DNA of 64,000 bases, from positions 3,658,001-3,722,000 of the forward strand of contig NZ_JAZIFX010000001.1 of NCBI RefSeq assembly GCF_036634175.1. Direction: 5' to 3'. Shown in pieces: positions 48,761 to 56,436 of the stretch. The notes beneath the pieces were generated by a model, which saw nothing but the letters and a program-made list of their open reading frames with translations, did no database searches and was not told the origin of the DNA. The stretch is from Streptomyces sp. P9-A2 (GTDB taxonomy: Bacteria > Actinomycetota > Actinomycetes > Streptomycetales > Streptomycetaceae). Numbering within the stretch: position 1 is the first letter of the stretch; each line of letters begins with the position of its first letter. A program made the position numbers and the translations under genes.

Positions 48761-49501
48761 CTACTTCGTGGCGACGACGTAGACGCTGCCCCAGCGGCGC
48801 TTCGGGTTCGCCATGGCGGGGTCGAACGTCCAGGGCTCGACGGTGGTGAAGCCGGCCTCGGTGAAGAGCTGGACGAGCTTCTCGTGGTCGTAGGCCCACA
48901 GGTGCGGGGTGTACGTGGGGTCGTCGTCCTGGTCGCGGAAGACAAGGTTGACGAGGTCGAGCCGCGTGTTGATGTCGCCGCGGCAGTCGCGCTTGGCGTA
49001 CCAGCGCTCGATCGTCTCGTCGGTGGCTTCCAGGGGGCGGGGGTATTGGCTCAGAGCGAAGGCGGCATCGGGTACGCCGGTGATGATCCGACCGCCCTCC
49101 GCGAGGACGCGGTGCGCCTCGCGGACGTAGTACTTGGCCGAGCGCGGGTAGTCGATGTGCTCCAGGAAGTGCTCGGAGAAGATTTCGTCGGTGCTGTCGT
49201 CATGGAGGGGGATGCCCTCGCGGATGTCCCAGAGGAGGTCGGCCGGCGGGACGAGGTCGATGTTGAAGAAGCCGTCGATGCGGTGCGCTCCGCCGCCGAT
49301 CTGGACCTTGGCAGGCTTGTCGTCGATCCGACCGTTGGGCCAGGCGCGCCGGTTGGCGTGGTGGTAGCGGTGGAGTTCGATCTCCTTGGCGGCAGCCCGG
49401 AGGATGCGGGAGAGGCCATGGGTGGTGGCGGGGTCGGCAAGGACGGCGTCGATCTGCTCGCCGAGGAGGTCGACAGAAGGCATGCCGGAGGGACTCATCA
49501 T
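48761..49501 (-). CDS. SAM-dependent methyltransferase, class I
   Basis: A 246-residue protein. The glycine-rich SAM loop is weak (VQIGGGAHRIDGFFNIDLVPP); the rest is clear: DEIFSEHFLEHIDYPRSAKYYVREAHRVLAEGGRIITGVPDA, then a C-terminal LVQLFTEAGFTTVEPW. It resembles methyltransferases acting on sugars or small molecules. It is the last gene of the NDK-to-methyltransferase operon. ATG at 49501 follows GGAGACCC. Confidence 0.8.
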   Translation of the reverse strand: MMSPSGMPSVDLLGEQIDAVLADPATTHGLSRILRAAAKEIELHRYHHANRRAWPNGRIDDKPAKVQIGGGAHRIDGFFNIDLVPPADLLWDIREGIPLHDDSTDEIFSEHFLEHIDYPRSAKYYVREAHRVLAEGGRIITGVPDAAFALSQYPRPLEATDETIERWYAKRDCRGDINTRLDLVNLVFRDQDDDPTYTPHLWAYDHEKLVQLFTEAGFTTVEPWTFDPAMANPKRRWGSVYVVATK

Positions 49502-49563
49502 GGGTCTCCTGCGTGTGAGGTTGCTCGGGGCGGGGTAGGGGCCGCGGATGGCGGCGGCGATGA

Positions 49564-50958
49564 TCAGACGACGCTGGGCGCGGGGGCGGTCCACTGGTTG
49601 TTGCGCATCAGGGTGTACTTGATGTCCACCAGCCGCGGGGCGATGGTCAGCGAGAGTTCCTCGGCCGGGTGGAGGTGGCCGGCATCGTCCTGCTCGGCGC
49701 GCCAGACGCGGTAGTCGAGGTTGGGATAGGCCGGGTTGATGCCGATCTCGCCCTTGGGCATCGTGCCGTTGAACGGGGCGACGATGTCCATGTGGTTCCA
49801 GTAGTTCCAGGCTTGCAGTGCCTTGTGCTGGTCGAAGTAGAAGTAGAAGTCGGGGTAGCGGCCGAAGGTGCGTAGTTCCCGGTGGATGAGGTGGCCGAGG
49901 AGCGGTCCGAGCTGGGTGGCCAGGGAGTCGAACTCCCAGCGCTTGTGGTGCCAGGCTTCGGGGGTGTCGCCGGGTGCGAAGAGGCGAGCGGCGGCGAGGT
50001 AGCTGATCCGATCGACCAGGTACTCACTCGCGTGGGTGGTGTCGATGGTCGGGTCGACCCGGTGGATGAGCGCGGCCAGATGCTTCGGGCGAGGCCGGAA
50101 CCTCGCGAGGTCGAACTTGCCGGCCATGGCGGGGAAGGAAGCGAACAGCATCTCCTTGTAGAGCCAGTTGTTCAGTTCTCCGAGCTCGGCCAGGCGCCGG
50201 GTGTGGTGGGAAGTCGAGTGGAGCATCAGGTACTCGGCGACCGCTTCGAAGTACAGGTAGCCGAGGATCGGCAAGCGGGGGATCGTCTCGTCGAGCAACT
50301 TGAGGAACGGCTCGGCGTCGACACGGGAGCCCTGATAGGCGACGGCGGCAGCGGTGGCGAGGAACGCGGCCGAGTTCTTGACCCGGCTGACGACGGTCTC
50401 GCGCAGCTGGTGCCGTTCGTTCTTGCTCAGCAGGTATTCGAGGTGGCTGTAGATCTGCAGGTGGATGAGGCCCAGCCGCAGGTAGTCCACGCCGGCGAGC
50501 CCGCGGTACGCCTGCGGCGGGGTGTCGATCTCGAAGATCAGCGGAGTGGGGATGCGGTCGGTCACGCCGAGCTTGGCCAGGAAGGCCGGCGCTTCCTTGG
50601 TCAGGACGTACGAGCCCAGATTGTGCATGCGGAAGCCCTGATCGGTCGCGGTGAGCGGCGCGCAGTAGATGCTTCCGACGAGGCAGCCACCCGACGGATA
50701 GAGCACTCCCTGCCGGCTGATCTCCTCCAAGGCGTGGGTGACGTGCAGCAGGTGCAACTTGCCGCTGCCGCTCAGAGCCTCGAAGAGGGCGTTCTGCCGG
50801 AGCAGGTGGCCGTTCGGGGTCTCCTCGGCGAGCCGTCTGTCCCAGCTCGCGGCCGGGGCGGCGAGGGGATCGGTGTGGTCGGTAGGGCTGGGGATGAGGG
50901 TGGAGTCGAAGAAGGCGTGGGCATCGGCCCACAGGTGGTAGGCGTCGAGGAAGTCCAC
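49564..50958 (-). CDS. Unknown conserved protein, 464 aa
   Basis: I do not recognise a family. The protein is soluble, helix-rich and aromatic-rich, with His/Asp/Glu-rich stretches (MDFLDAYHLWADAHAFFD, LHLLHVTHALEEISRQG, YLMLHSTSHHTRRLAELGELNNWLYKEM, YFYFDQHKALQAWNYWNHMD). No Walker, zinc or SAM motif is visible. It starts (GTG 50958) one base after the HD-domain gene stop, so both are made together. With the phosphohydrolase, CYTH and NDK genes beside it, it may act on nucleotides or a phosphorylated small molecule. Confidence 0.78.
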   Translation of the reverse strand: MDFLDAYHLWADAHAFFDSTLIPSPTDHTDPLAAPAASWDRRLAEETPNGHLLRQNALFEALSGSGKLHLLHVTHALEEISRQGVLYPSGGCLVGSIYCAPLTATDQGFRMHNLGSYVLTKEAPAFLAKLGVTDRIPTPLIFEIDTPPQAYRGLAGVDYLRLGLIHLQIYSHLEYLLSKNERHQLRETVVSRVKNSAAFLATAAAVAYQGSRVDAEPFLKLLDETIPRLPILGYLYFEAVAEYLMLHSTSHHTRRLAELGELNNWLYKEMLFASFPAMAGKFDLARFRPRPKHLAALIHRVDPTIDTTHASEYLVDRISYLAAARLFAPGDTPEAWHHKRWEFDSLATQLGPLLGHLIHRELRTFGRYPDFYFYFDQHKALQAWNYWNHMDIVAPFNGTMPKGEIGINPAYPNLDYRVWRAEQDDAGHLHPAEELSLTIAPRLVDIKYTLMRNNQWTAPAPSVV

Positions 50959-50959
50959 G

Positions 50960-51724
50960 TCACACCAGGCCCTTCTCAGCCAACGCGTAGAAAACGGCCT
51001 CGGGGCTGCTGGCACCGGCGAGGTGGGCCTTCTCGGAGATCAGCACGAGGTCGAAGGCGAGGCTTCGCACCTGGTCGAAAGCGAGCTCACGGATGTACTG
51101 GGCATCCGGCCACCACTTCAGCTTCGGCAGGCGGTAGCGGTCCAGGGCGTCGGCGGCCTTGACCACGTCGGTGATGCGCTCCGCCCGTGTGTGGTCGGTT
51201 CTGTCGTCCGCGGTGAACGCCTCGTACGGGATGTCGTGGAGGCGAATGGCGGTGGCGGCCTGCACGATCCGGCGTGGTGTGGCGGTGAGGCCGAAGTGGC
51301 CCCAGACGGTGTCGGCGTTCGCGGCGAGCCAGATGGCCGCACGGGCGCCGTGTCCGCGGTCGTCCTTGTCGTGACGTCGCTGGCAGTCGTGCACGGCGGC
51401 GGCGACGATCGTCGTGGCGGTGTCGGCGTCGTCCAGGCCGTTGGCCTCCGCGAGGACGGCGGCGAGCGCCGCCGTCCTCATGGCGTGCCGGACGCCGTGG
51501 AGCGACGTGTACAGGCGGGGGTCGGCCAACCACAGGGTGGGCAGCCCGCTCCGGGTGAGGAGCCCCTGCGACGGCGGGCGCAGGGCCGGTCGCGTCGCCT
51601 GCGGGAGGTCGGGCCTGTTGTCGCTGATCCACGCGATGGTGGCCTGGTCCATGTGCTGGTGGAGCGGCAGCTGCCCTTGGGCAGCCAGGTCGATCAGACT
51701 TGCGGTCAACGGGGTCGTGCTCAT
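50960..51724 (-). CDS. HD-domain phosphohydrolase-like protein
   Basis: A 254-residue protein. The HD motif residues are spread as SLHGVRHAMRTA near residue 75, VHDCQRRHDKDDRGHG near residue 110 and a later AADALDRYRLP near residue 195, which fits H...HD...D metal binding. HD proteins of this size cleave nucleotides or phosphate esters. It is coupled to the unknown 464-residue protein downstream and lies 37 bp after the CYTH gene. Confidence 0.8.
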   Translation of the reverse strand: MSTTPLTASLIDLAAQGQLPLHQHMDQATIAWISDNRPDLPQATRPALRPPSQGLLTRSGLPTLWLADPRLYTSLHGVRHAMRTAALAAVLAEANGLDDADTATTIVAAAVHDCQRRHDKDDRGHGARAAIWLAANADTVWGHFGLTATPRRIVQAATAIRLHDIPYEAFTADDRTDHTRAERITDVVKAADALDRYRLPKLKWWPDAQYIRELAFDQVRSLAFDLVLISEKAHLAGASSPEAVFYALAEKGLV

Positions 51725-51761
51725 TTGTGCCCACCCCTTGGTGGTCTCCGCGGTGATGTCC

Positions 51762-52346
51762 CTACCGGATGGGCGCGGCCTGCTGCTCGCGCTCCTTGCG
51801 CTCCTTCTCGCCAGCCTCGAAGGCGGCGGTGAAGTCGGCCAGCTCCTGCTCCGTCATCAAGGTCACTCCCAGCGCCGTGGCGACGTCCGTGATCTTGGCT
51901 TCCGCCTCGTCGCGGGCCGCCTCAGAGGCGTCGTCCTCCAGCAGGACCTCGAACTCGGCGTGGTAGCCCCACGCCTCACTCCACTTGACCGCGATCTCGA
52001 CGTCGTCGAAGCGGAAGTTGTGACGGAAGTTGAACGCCTCGTGCATCGCCGTCTCGAACCCCAGGGCGTTGAACACCTTCACCGCGGCGGGAACGTCGGC
52101 GGGCGCGATGGCGAACTCGGTCTCCGCGAAGGCCGCACCCTGCCCGATCTTGCTCCCCTTGAGAGTGATCTTGGCGGTGCCGGTGGCGGTGTTGTCGGTG
52201 ACCTTCAGGAGCTGGTCGGGGAACACGTAGAAGTAGATGTGCTTGTCGTCGGGACCCAGGTCCTCCCCGTCCGCCATCAGGCGGGTGACAAGCTGATCGT
52301 GGGCTTCCTTGGTAAAGCGGGCGCGCATCTCGATCTCGACGGCCAC
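51762..52346 (-). CDS. CYTH-domain protein (triphosphate tunnel type)
   Basis: A 194-residue protein of the CYTH fold. It starts with VEIEMRARF, a variant of the ExExK signature with Arg as the last residue, then DKHIYFYVFP, LKVTDNTATGTAKITLKG, FAETEFAIAPADV, and a KWSEAWGYHAEFEVLLED segment. Members bind or cleave triphosphates such as thiamine triphosphate or polyphosphate, or make cyclic AMP. The last 20 residues are a charged tail. GTG at 52346 has GAGGAG ahead. It belongs to the six-gene operon. Confidence 0.8.
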   Translation of the reverse strand: MAVEIEMRARFTKEAHDQLVTRLMADGEDLGPDDKHIYFYVFPDQLLKVTDNTATGTAKITLKGSKIGQGAAFAETEFAIAPADVPAAVKVFNALGFETAMHEAFNFRHNFRFDDVEIAVKWSEAWGYHAEFEVLLEDDASEAARDEAEAKITDVATALGVTLMTEQELADFTAAFEAGEKERKEREQQAAPIR

Positions 52347-52503
52347 GGGGTGCTGTCTCCTCGGTTCAGGCATGGCGAAGCCAGCCGGACCCTTGCCGTA
52401 GGGGGCCTGTCCGGTCGGGCGATCGCTGTGAGGTTGGTGGTCAGGCGTGGGGTAATGCGGCCGAGCCGGTGCCGGCCGCATCACCCGAGGTGGATCTGTG
52501 GCG

Positions 52504-52803
52504 TCAGCCGAGGTCGCCGAAGCGGTCCTGGACGACACCGGCGTGCAGGTAGGTCGGCAGCTGAACGCCTCCGACCGACGTGCGGTTGGTGGCGACCTGC
52601 TCTTCCGTCTCGCTGGGGAAGCCCTCCAGGAGACGCAGGCACTGCTGCACCCATTCGCGCGACTTGAACCAGTCGCCCAGGTCGCGGTGGCGTGCCGCCA
52701 GGGCGTACGCGGTCTCGGTGGCCGCCCACCGGTCGGTCACCAGCTCACGCTGGAAGAGCGACTCCAGTTCGTCGGCGGAGGCCAGGCGGGTTTGGTTGGT
52801 CAT
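52504..52803 (-). CDS. Hypothetical protein, 99 aa
   Basis: A small helical protein (ADELESLFQRELVTDRWAATETAYALAARHRDLGDWFKSREWVQQCLRLLEGFP), with a TPR-like single helix pair and a C-terminal segment ending in VVQDRFGDLG. No family is recognised. It lies between the NDK and CYTH genes with short gaps and the same strand, so it is part of the operon. Confidence 0.65.
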   Translation of the reverse strand: MTNQTRLASADELESLFQRELVTDRWAATETAYALAARHRDLGDWFKSREWVQQCLRLLEGFPSETEEQVATNRTSVGGVQLPTYLHAGVVQDRFGDLG

Positions 52804-52883
52804 GCTGCCCTCTCAGATCAGACGGTCGTGCCCCAGTGATGATCAACGCCCCGGCGTCCGCGCAGTGACGCCATGACCCGCTG

Positions 52884-53393
52884 TCAGTAGGTGTAGATCT
52901 CGGCCAGCGTCTTGTAGTCCTGCAGCTCGTCCTTGTCGAACCACAGCTCCACCTCCTGCTTGGCCTCCTCCGCGTTGCCGGATGCGTGCACGAGGTTCGC
53001 GACTGCCTTGCCCGAGGAAATGCTGGCTGTCGCGCTGTAATGCGAGAGATCGCCTCGCACCGTGCCGGCAGGAGCCTGGTTCGGGTACGTGCTGCCGACG
53101 ATCTTGCGGACGGTGGCAATGGCGTCGAAGCCTTCCAGCACCAGAGCGATAACGGGTCCCTGCTGCATGAAGGTCGACGTGACGTTGTAGACCTCCGAAC
53201 CCAGCCGTTCCTCAAGGTCGAAGTAGTGCCGACGGGTGAACTCCTCGTCCATCCACTTCATTTTGGTGCCAACGATCTTCAGCGCGGCGTCCTCGAACCG
53301 CGTGATGATCCTTCCTGCCAAGCCACGCGCCAGCGCATCGGGCTTGAGCAGGACGAGCGTGCGCTCGACAGTGTGTGCCTGAACCTCGGCCAT
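52884..53393 (-). CDS. Nucleoside diphosphate kinase-like protein
   Basis: A 169-residue NDK-fold protein. The N-terminal strand TLVLLKPDALARGLAGRII and the catalytic His in AVANLVHASGNAEEAKQEVELWF (residue 136) are intact. It is about 30 residues longer than the usual 135-140 and diverged in the loops (YPNQAPAGTVRGDLSHYSATASISS), so it is not the housekeeping copy. It should balance nucleoside triphosphates for the pathway of its operon or act on a modified nucleotide. ATG at 53393 follows GAAAGGGAGTCA. Confidence 0.88.
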   Translation of the reverse strand: MAEVQAHTVERTLVLLKPDALARGLAGRIITRFEDAALKIVGTKMKWMDEEFTRRHYFDLEERLGSEVYNVTSTFMQQGPVIALVLEGFDAIATVRKIVGSTYPNQAPAGTVRGDLSHYSATASISSGKAVANLVHASGNAEEAKQEVELWFDKDELQDYKTLAEIYTY

Positions 53394-53396
53394 TGA

Positions 53397-53801
53397 CTCC
53401 CTTTCGCCTTTCTAGCAAACGAACATGACGGTCGATCAGCCGTCATCTGCTGAGGTTACCGGCGTTGGCAGGGCGGTTCGGGCGTGCGGGCAATGCCCCG
53501 GACGGGCGAAAGTCGGCATTCGTGCCGCCGACCAGCCGGCCGAGAGGCCAGATTCAGCCAACTTCACTGTTCTTCTTATCCGCTGGGCATACGCACCTAG
53601 AATCTCCTGGTGGTTGTCTGGCTCTCTGGCGCCTGTTACGCGCCTCCCAGGGACTGAGCCTTCGGCGGGTGATTCCGTGGCCCCTGGTGACTCCAAATTC
53701 TTCCGGGGCTTCTCCTGCGCGACCATGAAGCGCCAGTGCAGTAGGAGTGCACTTTTAGCGCGCGGGTTCCTGCACTGGAGCAGCGACGAGAGGGCAGTTC
53801 T
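53397..53801. other. Divergent promoter region between NDK and Nudix genes
   Basis: This 405-bp stretch separates the minus-strand operon from the plus-strand Nudix genes. I see no credible gene in it. It should hold two divergent promoters; no clear operator palindrome is visible. Confidence 0.5.
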
Positions 53802-54461
53802 GTGGACGTGATCGAGCGCTGGAGCGGCCGCTACGCTTGTCTGCTGCAGTCCGCGCTACGCCTCGGCAACGAACAGTTCGCCGCTCACCTGGGCATCGCC
53901 GTGAGGACCGTGGCCACCTGGCACTCCGACGCTGCTGTCGTGCCTCGCAGAGAAATGCAGCAGCTCCTCGACACGGCCCACGAACAGGCCCCCGCAGCTG
54001 CGCGTCAGCGCTTCGCGCTCCTGCTGGCGAAGGAGCAGGCTCCGGCGGACTCGACACCGCCTGGCGCGCAGGCACTGCGCGTGGCCATCGCGGTGGTCGT
54101 CCGCGATAGCGACGTGCTGCTGGTGTGCCGGCGCGACGACGACGCTGCGGGGATTACCTGGCAGTTCCCGGCCGGGGTCATCAAGCCGGGAGGCAAGGCA
54201 GAGACCACCACCGTGCGGGAGACCCTGGATGAGACGGGTGTCCACTGCGCGGTCCGCCAGCACCTCGGGAACCGGCTCCACCCCGTGACCGGTGTGCTGT
54301 GCGAGTACTTCCTGTGCGAGTACCTGGCCGGCGAGGCCATCAACAGCGACGCAGCCGAGAACATCCACGTCATGTGGGTCCCCAGAAACGCGGTGCCCCG
54401 CTTCATCCCCGTCGTTACGATCTTCCCACCCGTCCTGGCCGTCCTGGAGGAGCAGACGTGA
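53802..54461 (+). CDS. HTH-Nudix fusion protein
   Basis: A 219-residue protein. Residues 1-65 carry a helix-turn-helix (LRLGNEQFAAHLGIAVRTVATWHSDAA), residues about 85-215 a Nudix hydrolase domain. The Nudix box GVIKPGGKAETTTVRETLDETGV has two changes from GX5EX7REUXEEXGU: the first Glu is Gly and one Glu of the EE pair is Asp, so catalysis may be weak. It may sense a nucleotide and regulate. GTG at 53802. Its stop overlaps the next Nudix start by 4 bp. Confidence 0.8.
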   Translation: MDVIERWSGRYACLLQSALRLGNEQFAAHLGIAVRTVATWHSDAAVVPRREMQQLLDTAHEQAPAAARQRFALLLAKEQAPADSTPPGAQALRVAIAVVVRDSDVLLVCRRDDDAAGITWQFPAGVIKPGGKAETTTVRETLDETGVHCAVRQHLGNRLHPVTGVLCEYFLCEYLAGEAINSDAAENIHVMWVPRNAVPRFIPVVTIFPPVLAVLEEQT

Positions 54462-54871
54462 CGCAGCAGAACACGGACGAGCGGCCGGGCATCGCAGCTG
54501 CCATCGTCGTGAACGAGAGGCGCGTGCTGATGGTGCGCCGCCGGGTTAGCGAGGGACAGCTCTCCTGGCAGTTCCCAGCAGGTGAGGTCGAGCCCGGCGA
54601 GGCCCGCGAGGACGCCGCCGTGCGGGAGACCCAGGAGGAGACCGGCCTGGACGTGGCCGCCATCAAGCTGCTCGGCGAGCGGGTCCACCCGAAGACGGGC
54701 CGACTGATGTCGTACACGGCCTGCGAGGTGGTAGGTGGCACCGCCTATGTCGCGGACGCCGAGGAGCTGGCCGAGCTCGCATGGATCGCCCATGGCGAGA
54801 TTCCGCAGTACGTGCCGTACGGGCTGTTCGAGCCCGTACAGGACTACCTCGACGCCGCCTTACTGCCCTGA
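54458..54871 (+). CDS. Nudix hydrolase
   Basis: A 137-residue Nudix hydrolase with a perfect box, GEVEPGEAREDAAVRETQEETGL. The front part IAAAIVVNERRVLMVRRR and the LSWQFPAGE segment resemble pyrophosphatases for nucleotide-type substrates. It is coupled to the HTH-Nudix gene by a GTGA overlap. The pair diverges from an operon with NDK, CYTH and HD genes, all of which act on phosphorylated nucleotides or similar compounds. Confidence 0.88.
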   Translation: MTQQNTDERPGIAAAIVVNERRVLMVRRRVSEGQLSWQFPAGEVEPGEAREDAAVRETQEETGLDVAAIKLLGERVHPKTGRLMSYTACEVVGGTAYVADAEELAELAWIAHGEIPQYVPYGLFEPVQDYLDAALLP

Positions 54872-54914
54872 GCGGCCCAGCACCAGACCATGGGAACAGG
54901 GGGGACATGAACCG

Positions 54915-55009
54915 CCCCGGGTTTGATGGAGACATCGAAGACCCGGAAGGATCCCGAGCATGGCTGCTCCCATCGAAACCAGCTAACCGACTCTCCACCA
55001 AACTCGGGG
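54915..55009. mobile_element. 95-bp MITE-like IS remnant
   Basis: Imperfect inverted repeats bound it: CCCCGGGTTTGATGGAGACAT at the left and, read inward, CCCCGAGTTTGGTGGAGAGTC at the right (17 of 21 match). Inside is a start context and eight codons (ATG...TAA), the look of an IS with its transposase deleted. It lies directly before the integrase stub and probably caused or followed its truncation. Confidence 0.6.
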
Positions 55010-55015
55010 CTTGAC

Positions 55016-55467
55016 AGCAGGAGGCGGACCGTGACGAGTGGGGATCGGCCTGGGTGGACACCGGCCTCGTCTTCACCCAGGAGGACGGCTCCTGGCTACA
55101 CCCCGGCAAGGTCACTGATCTCTTCGAACGACTCGTCGCCGCCTCCGGTCTCCCACCGATCCGGCTGCACGACCTCCGCCACGGTGCGGCCACGCTCATG
55201 CTCGCCGCCGGCATCGACGTCAAGATCGTGTCGGACACCCTCGGGCACAGCGACACCCGGATCACGCGGGACATCTACCAGAGTGTCCTGCCCCACGTCG
55301 GCAAGAGCGCCGCCGAGGCCACCGCCAAGCTGGTCCCGCTCCAGCGGAAGGCGGAAGCGGAGGAAGCCGCCCGCCAGGCGGAGAAGGCCCGGAAGAAGGC
55401 CAAACGCGCCGAGAAGACCCCGGCCGAGGGCAGGAAGAAGGCCCGACGGAAGAAGCCCAGGAAGTAG
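55016..55467 (+). pseudogene. C-terminal stub of a tyrosine integrase
   Basis: The frame QQEADRDEWGSAWVDTGLVFTQEDGS...RLHDLRHGAATLMLAAGIDVKIVSDTLGHSDTRITRDIYQSVLP holds the RHDLRH box, the LGH motif and the catalytic Tyr (DIYQ), followed by a long basic Lys/Arg/Ala tail. The catalytic-domain start and the whole N-terminal arm-binding domain are missing; a stop lies just upstream at 55013. It ends 128 bp before the right tRNA-Thr half, the usual place for an integrase gene. The element between the two tRNA halves cannot excise itself. Confidence 0.85.
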
Positions 55468-55554
55468 GGCCGAGTCCTCCTCCGCTCACTCATCGCTCAC
55501 GCAAGCCACCCCGCGGCACCCGGGCCGTGTGACGTGTCACGCCCCGAGTAACAC

Positions 55555-55591
55555 AAAAGGCCAGGTCACGGGCTATGTGACCTGGCCTTTT
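55555..55591. terminator. 15-bp perfect hairpin with A/T runs
   Basis: AAAAGGCCAGGTCAC (55555-55569) pairs with 55577-55591 around GGGCTAT. The T-run on the plus strand fits an intrinsic terminator for the integrase, and the A-run makes it work in the other direction too. It directly adjoins the tRNA fragment. Confidence 0.9.
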
Positions 55592-55594
55592 CCG

Positions 55595-55638
55595 GAGCCC
55601 CCTGTCGGATTCGAACCGACGACCTACGCATTACAAGG
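55595..55638 (-). repeat. tRNA-Thr(TGT) 3'-half, attachment site copy 2
   Basis: Identical over 44 bp to 44925-44968. Again only the part from the anticodon loop to the acceptor end is present; the preceding bases (AAAGAC) cannot form the anticodon stem. The tRNA reads on the minus strand, so displaced 3' halves lie at lower coordinates and the complete gene should be to the right of the window. This copy separates two tandem elements. Confidence 0.85.
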
Positions 55639-55845
55639 TCTTTAACGCTCTCGCGGTGACCAGCGACAGAACCACCATAGGCCGGTTGACCTGCGGATTT
55701 GGCATCCCGCTAGATCCCAAGTAATCCCGGCTCATCCTGTTCTCACGTGTACGGAATGTGTACGAGAACGGGGCGGCCCCGGGCGGTGTCCTACCACCGA
55801 CCACGGGGCCTACGGCCGGACCCTTCCAAAGCAAGGAACCCGACC

Positions 55846-56436
55846 ATGCAGCACAACGTACAGCCCTTGTGCGGCGCCCGCCGTCCCGGCTGGGAGCGTC
55901 CCGGCCCCGGACGTCGTCGCCTCCCCTGCATACTCCCCGCCGGCCACAACGGCGACCACCGCGACGCCTTCGCCCAGACCTGGGACGGCCCTTCCCCCGC
56001 ATCCGGTGATGCGGACCTGATGCGCGTTGATGCGCCGCAGGTCAACGGTCCGCGCGTCCACACGGTCCGGCTGCTCGACGCCCCCGGCGCCACCCTCACG
56101 GTCACCTGCCCCGACTGGTGCGTGTCCGACCACGCCGACGAGAAGACCCACGGGACGTTCGCGCCCGACTTCACCCACCACGGGGAGGAACTGGCCCTCC
56201 CCTCCCCCACCGACGGCGAGCCCACGCTGTCCGCCCGGATCTCGCACGCCCCGTTCAGCAGCATCCAGCGCGAGCCCGTCATGGGCGTCTGGCCGGCCAA
56301 CGGAGACATGGGCCCGGACCAGGTCCACGAGTTCGCCGACCGGCTGCGCGCCTACGCGGACGCCCTCGACTGCATGAGCGTCGACCTGGACGACGCCCGA
56401 CTGAACGCACGCGACACCCACGAGGGGGACCGGTGA
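55846..56436 (+). CDS. CPxWC-motif element protein, 196 aa
   Basis: The C-terminal half has TVTCPDWCVSDHADEKTHG and a pattern like DUF6907, common in Streptomyces integrative elements. The N-terminal part has CGARRPGWERPGPGRRRLPCILPAGHNGDHRDAF, which looks like a small zinc site. Function unknown. ATG at 55846 follows AAGGAACC. Its stop overlaps the HNH gene start by 4 bp, so both are made together. Confidence 0.75.
   Translation: MQHNVQPLCGARRPGWERPGPGRRRLPCILPAGHNGDHRDAFAQTWDGPSPASGDADLMRVDAPQVNGPRVHTVRLLDAPGATLTVTCPDWCVSDHADEKTHGTFAPDFTHHGEELALPSPTDGEPTLSARISHAPFSSIQREPVMGVWPANGDMGPDQVHEFADRLRAYADALDCMSVDLDDARLNARDTHEGDR

Noticed and set aside
53436..53726. 96-codon minus-strand frame between NDK and Nudix genes
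   Set aside because: No motif and no ribosome site; it fills a region that must hold two divergent promoters.
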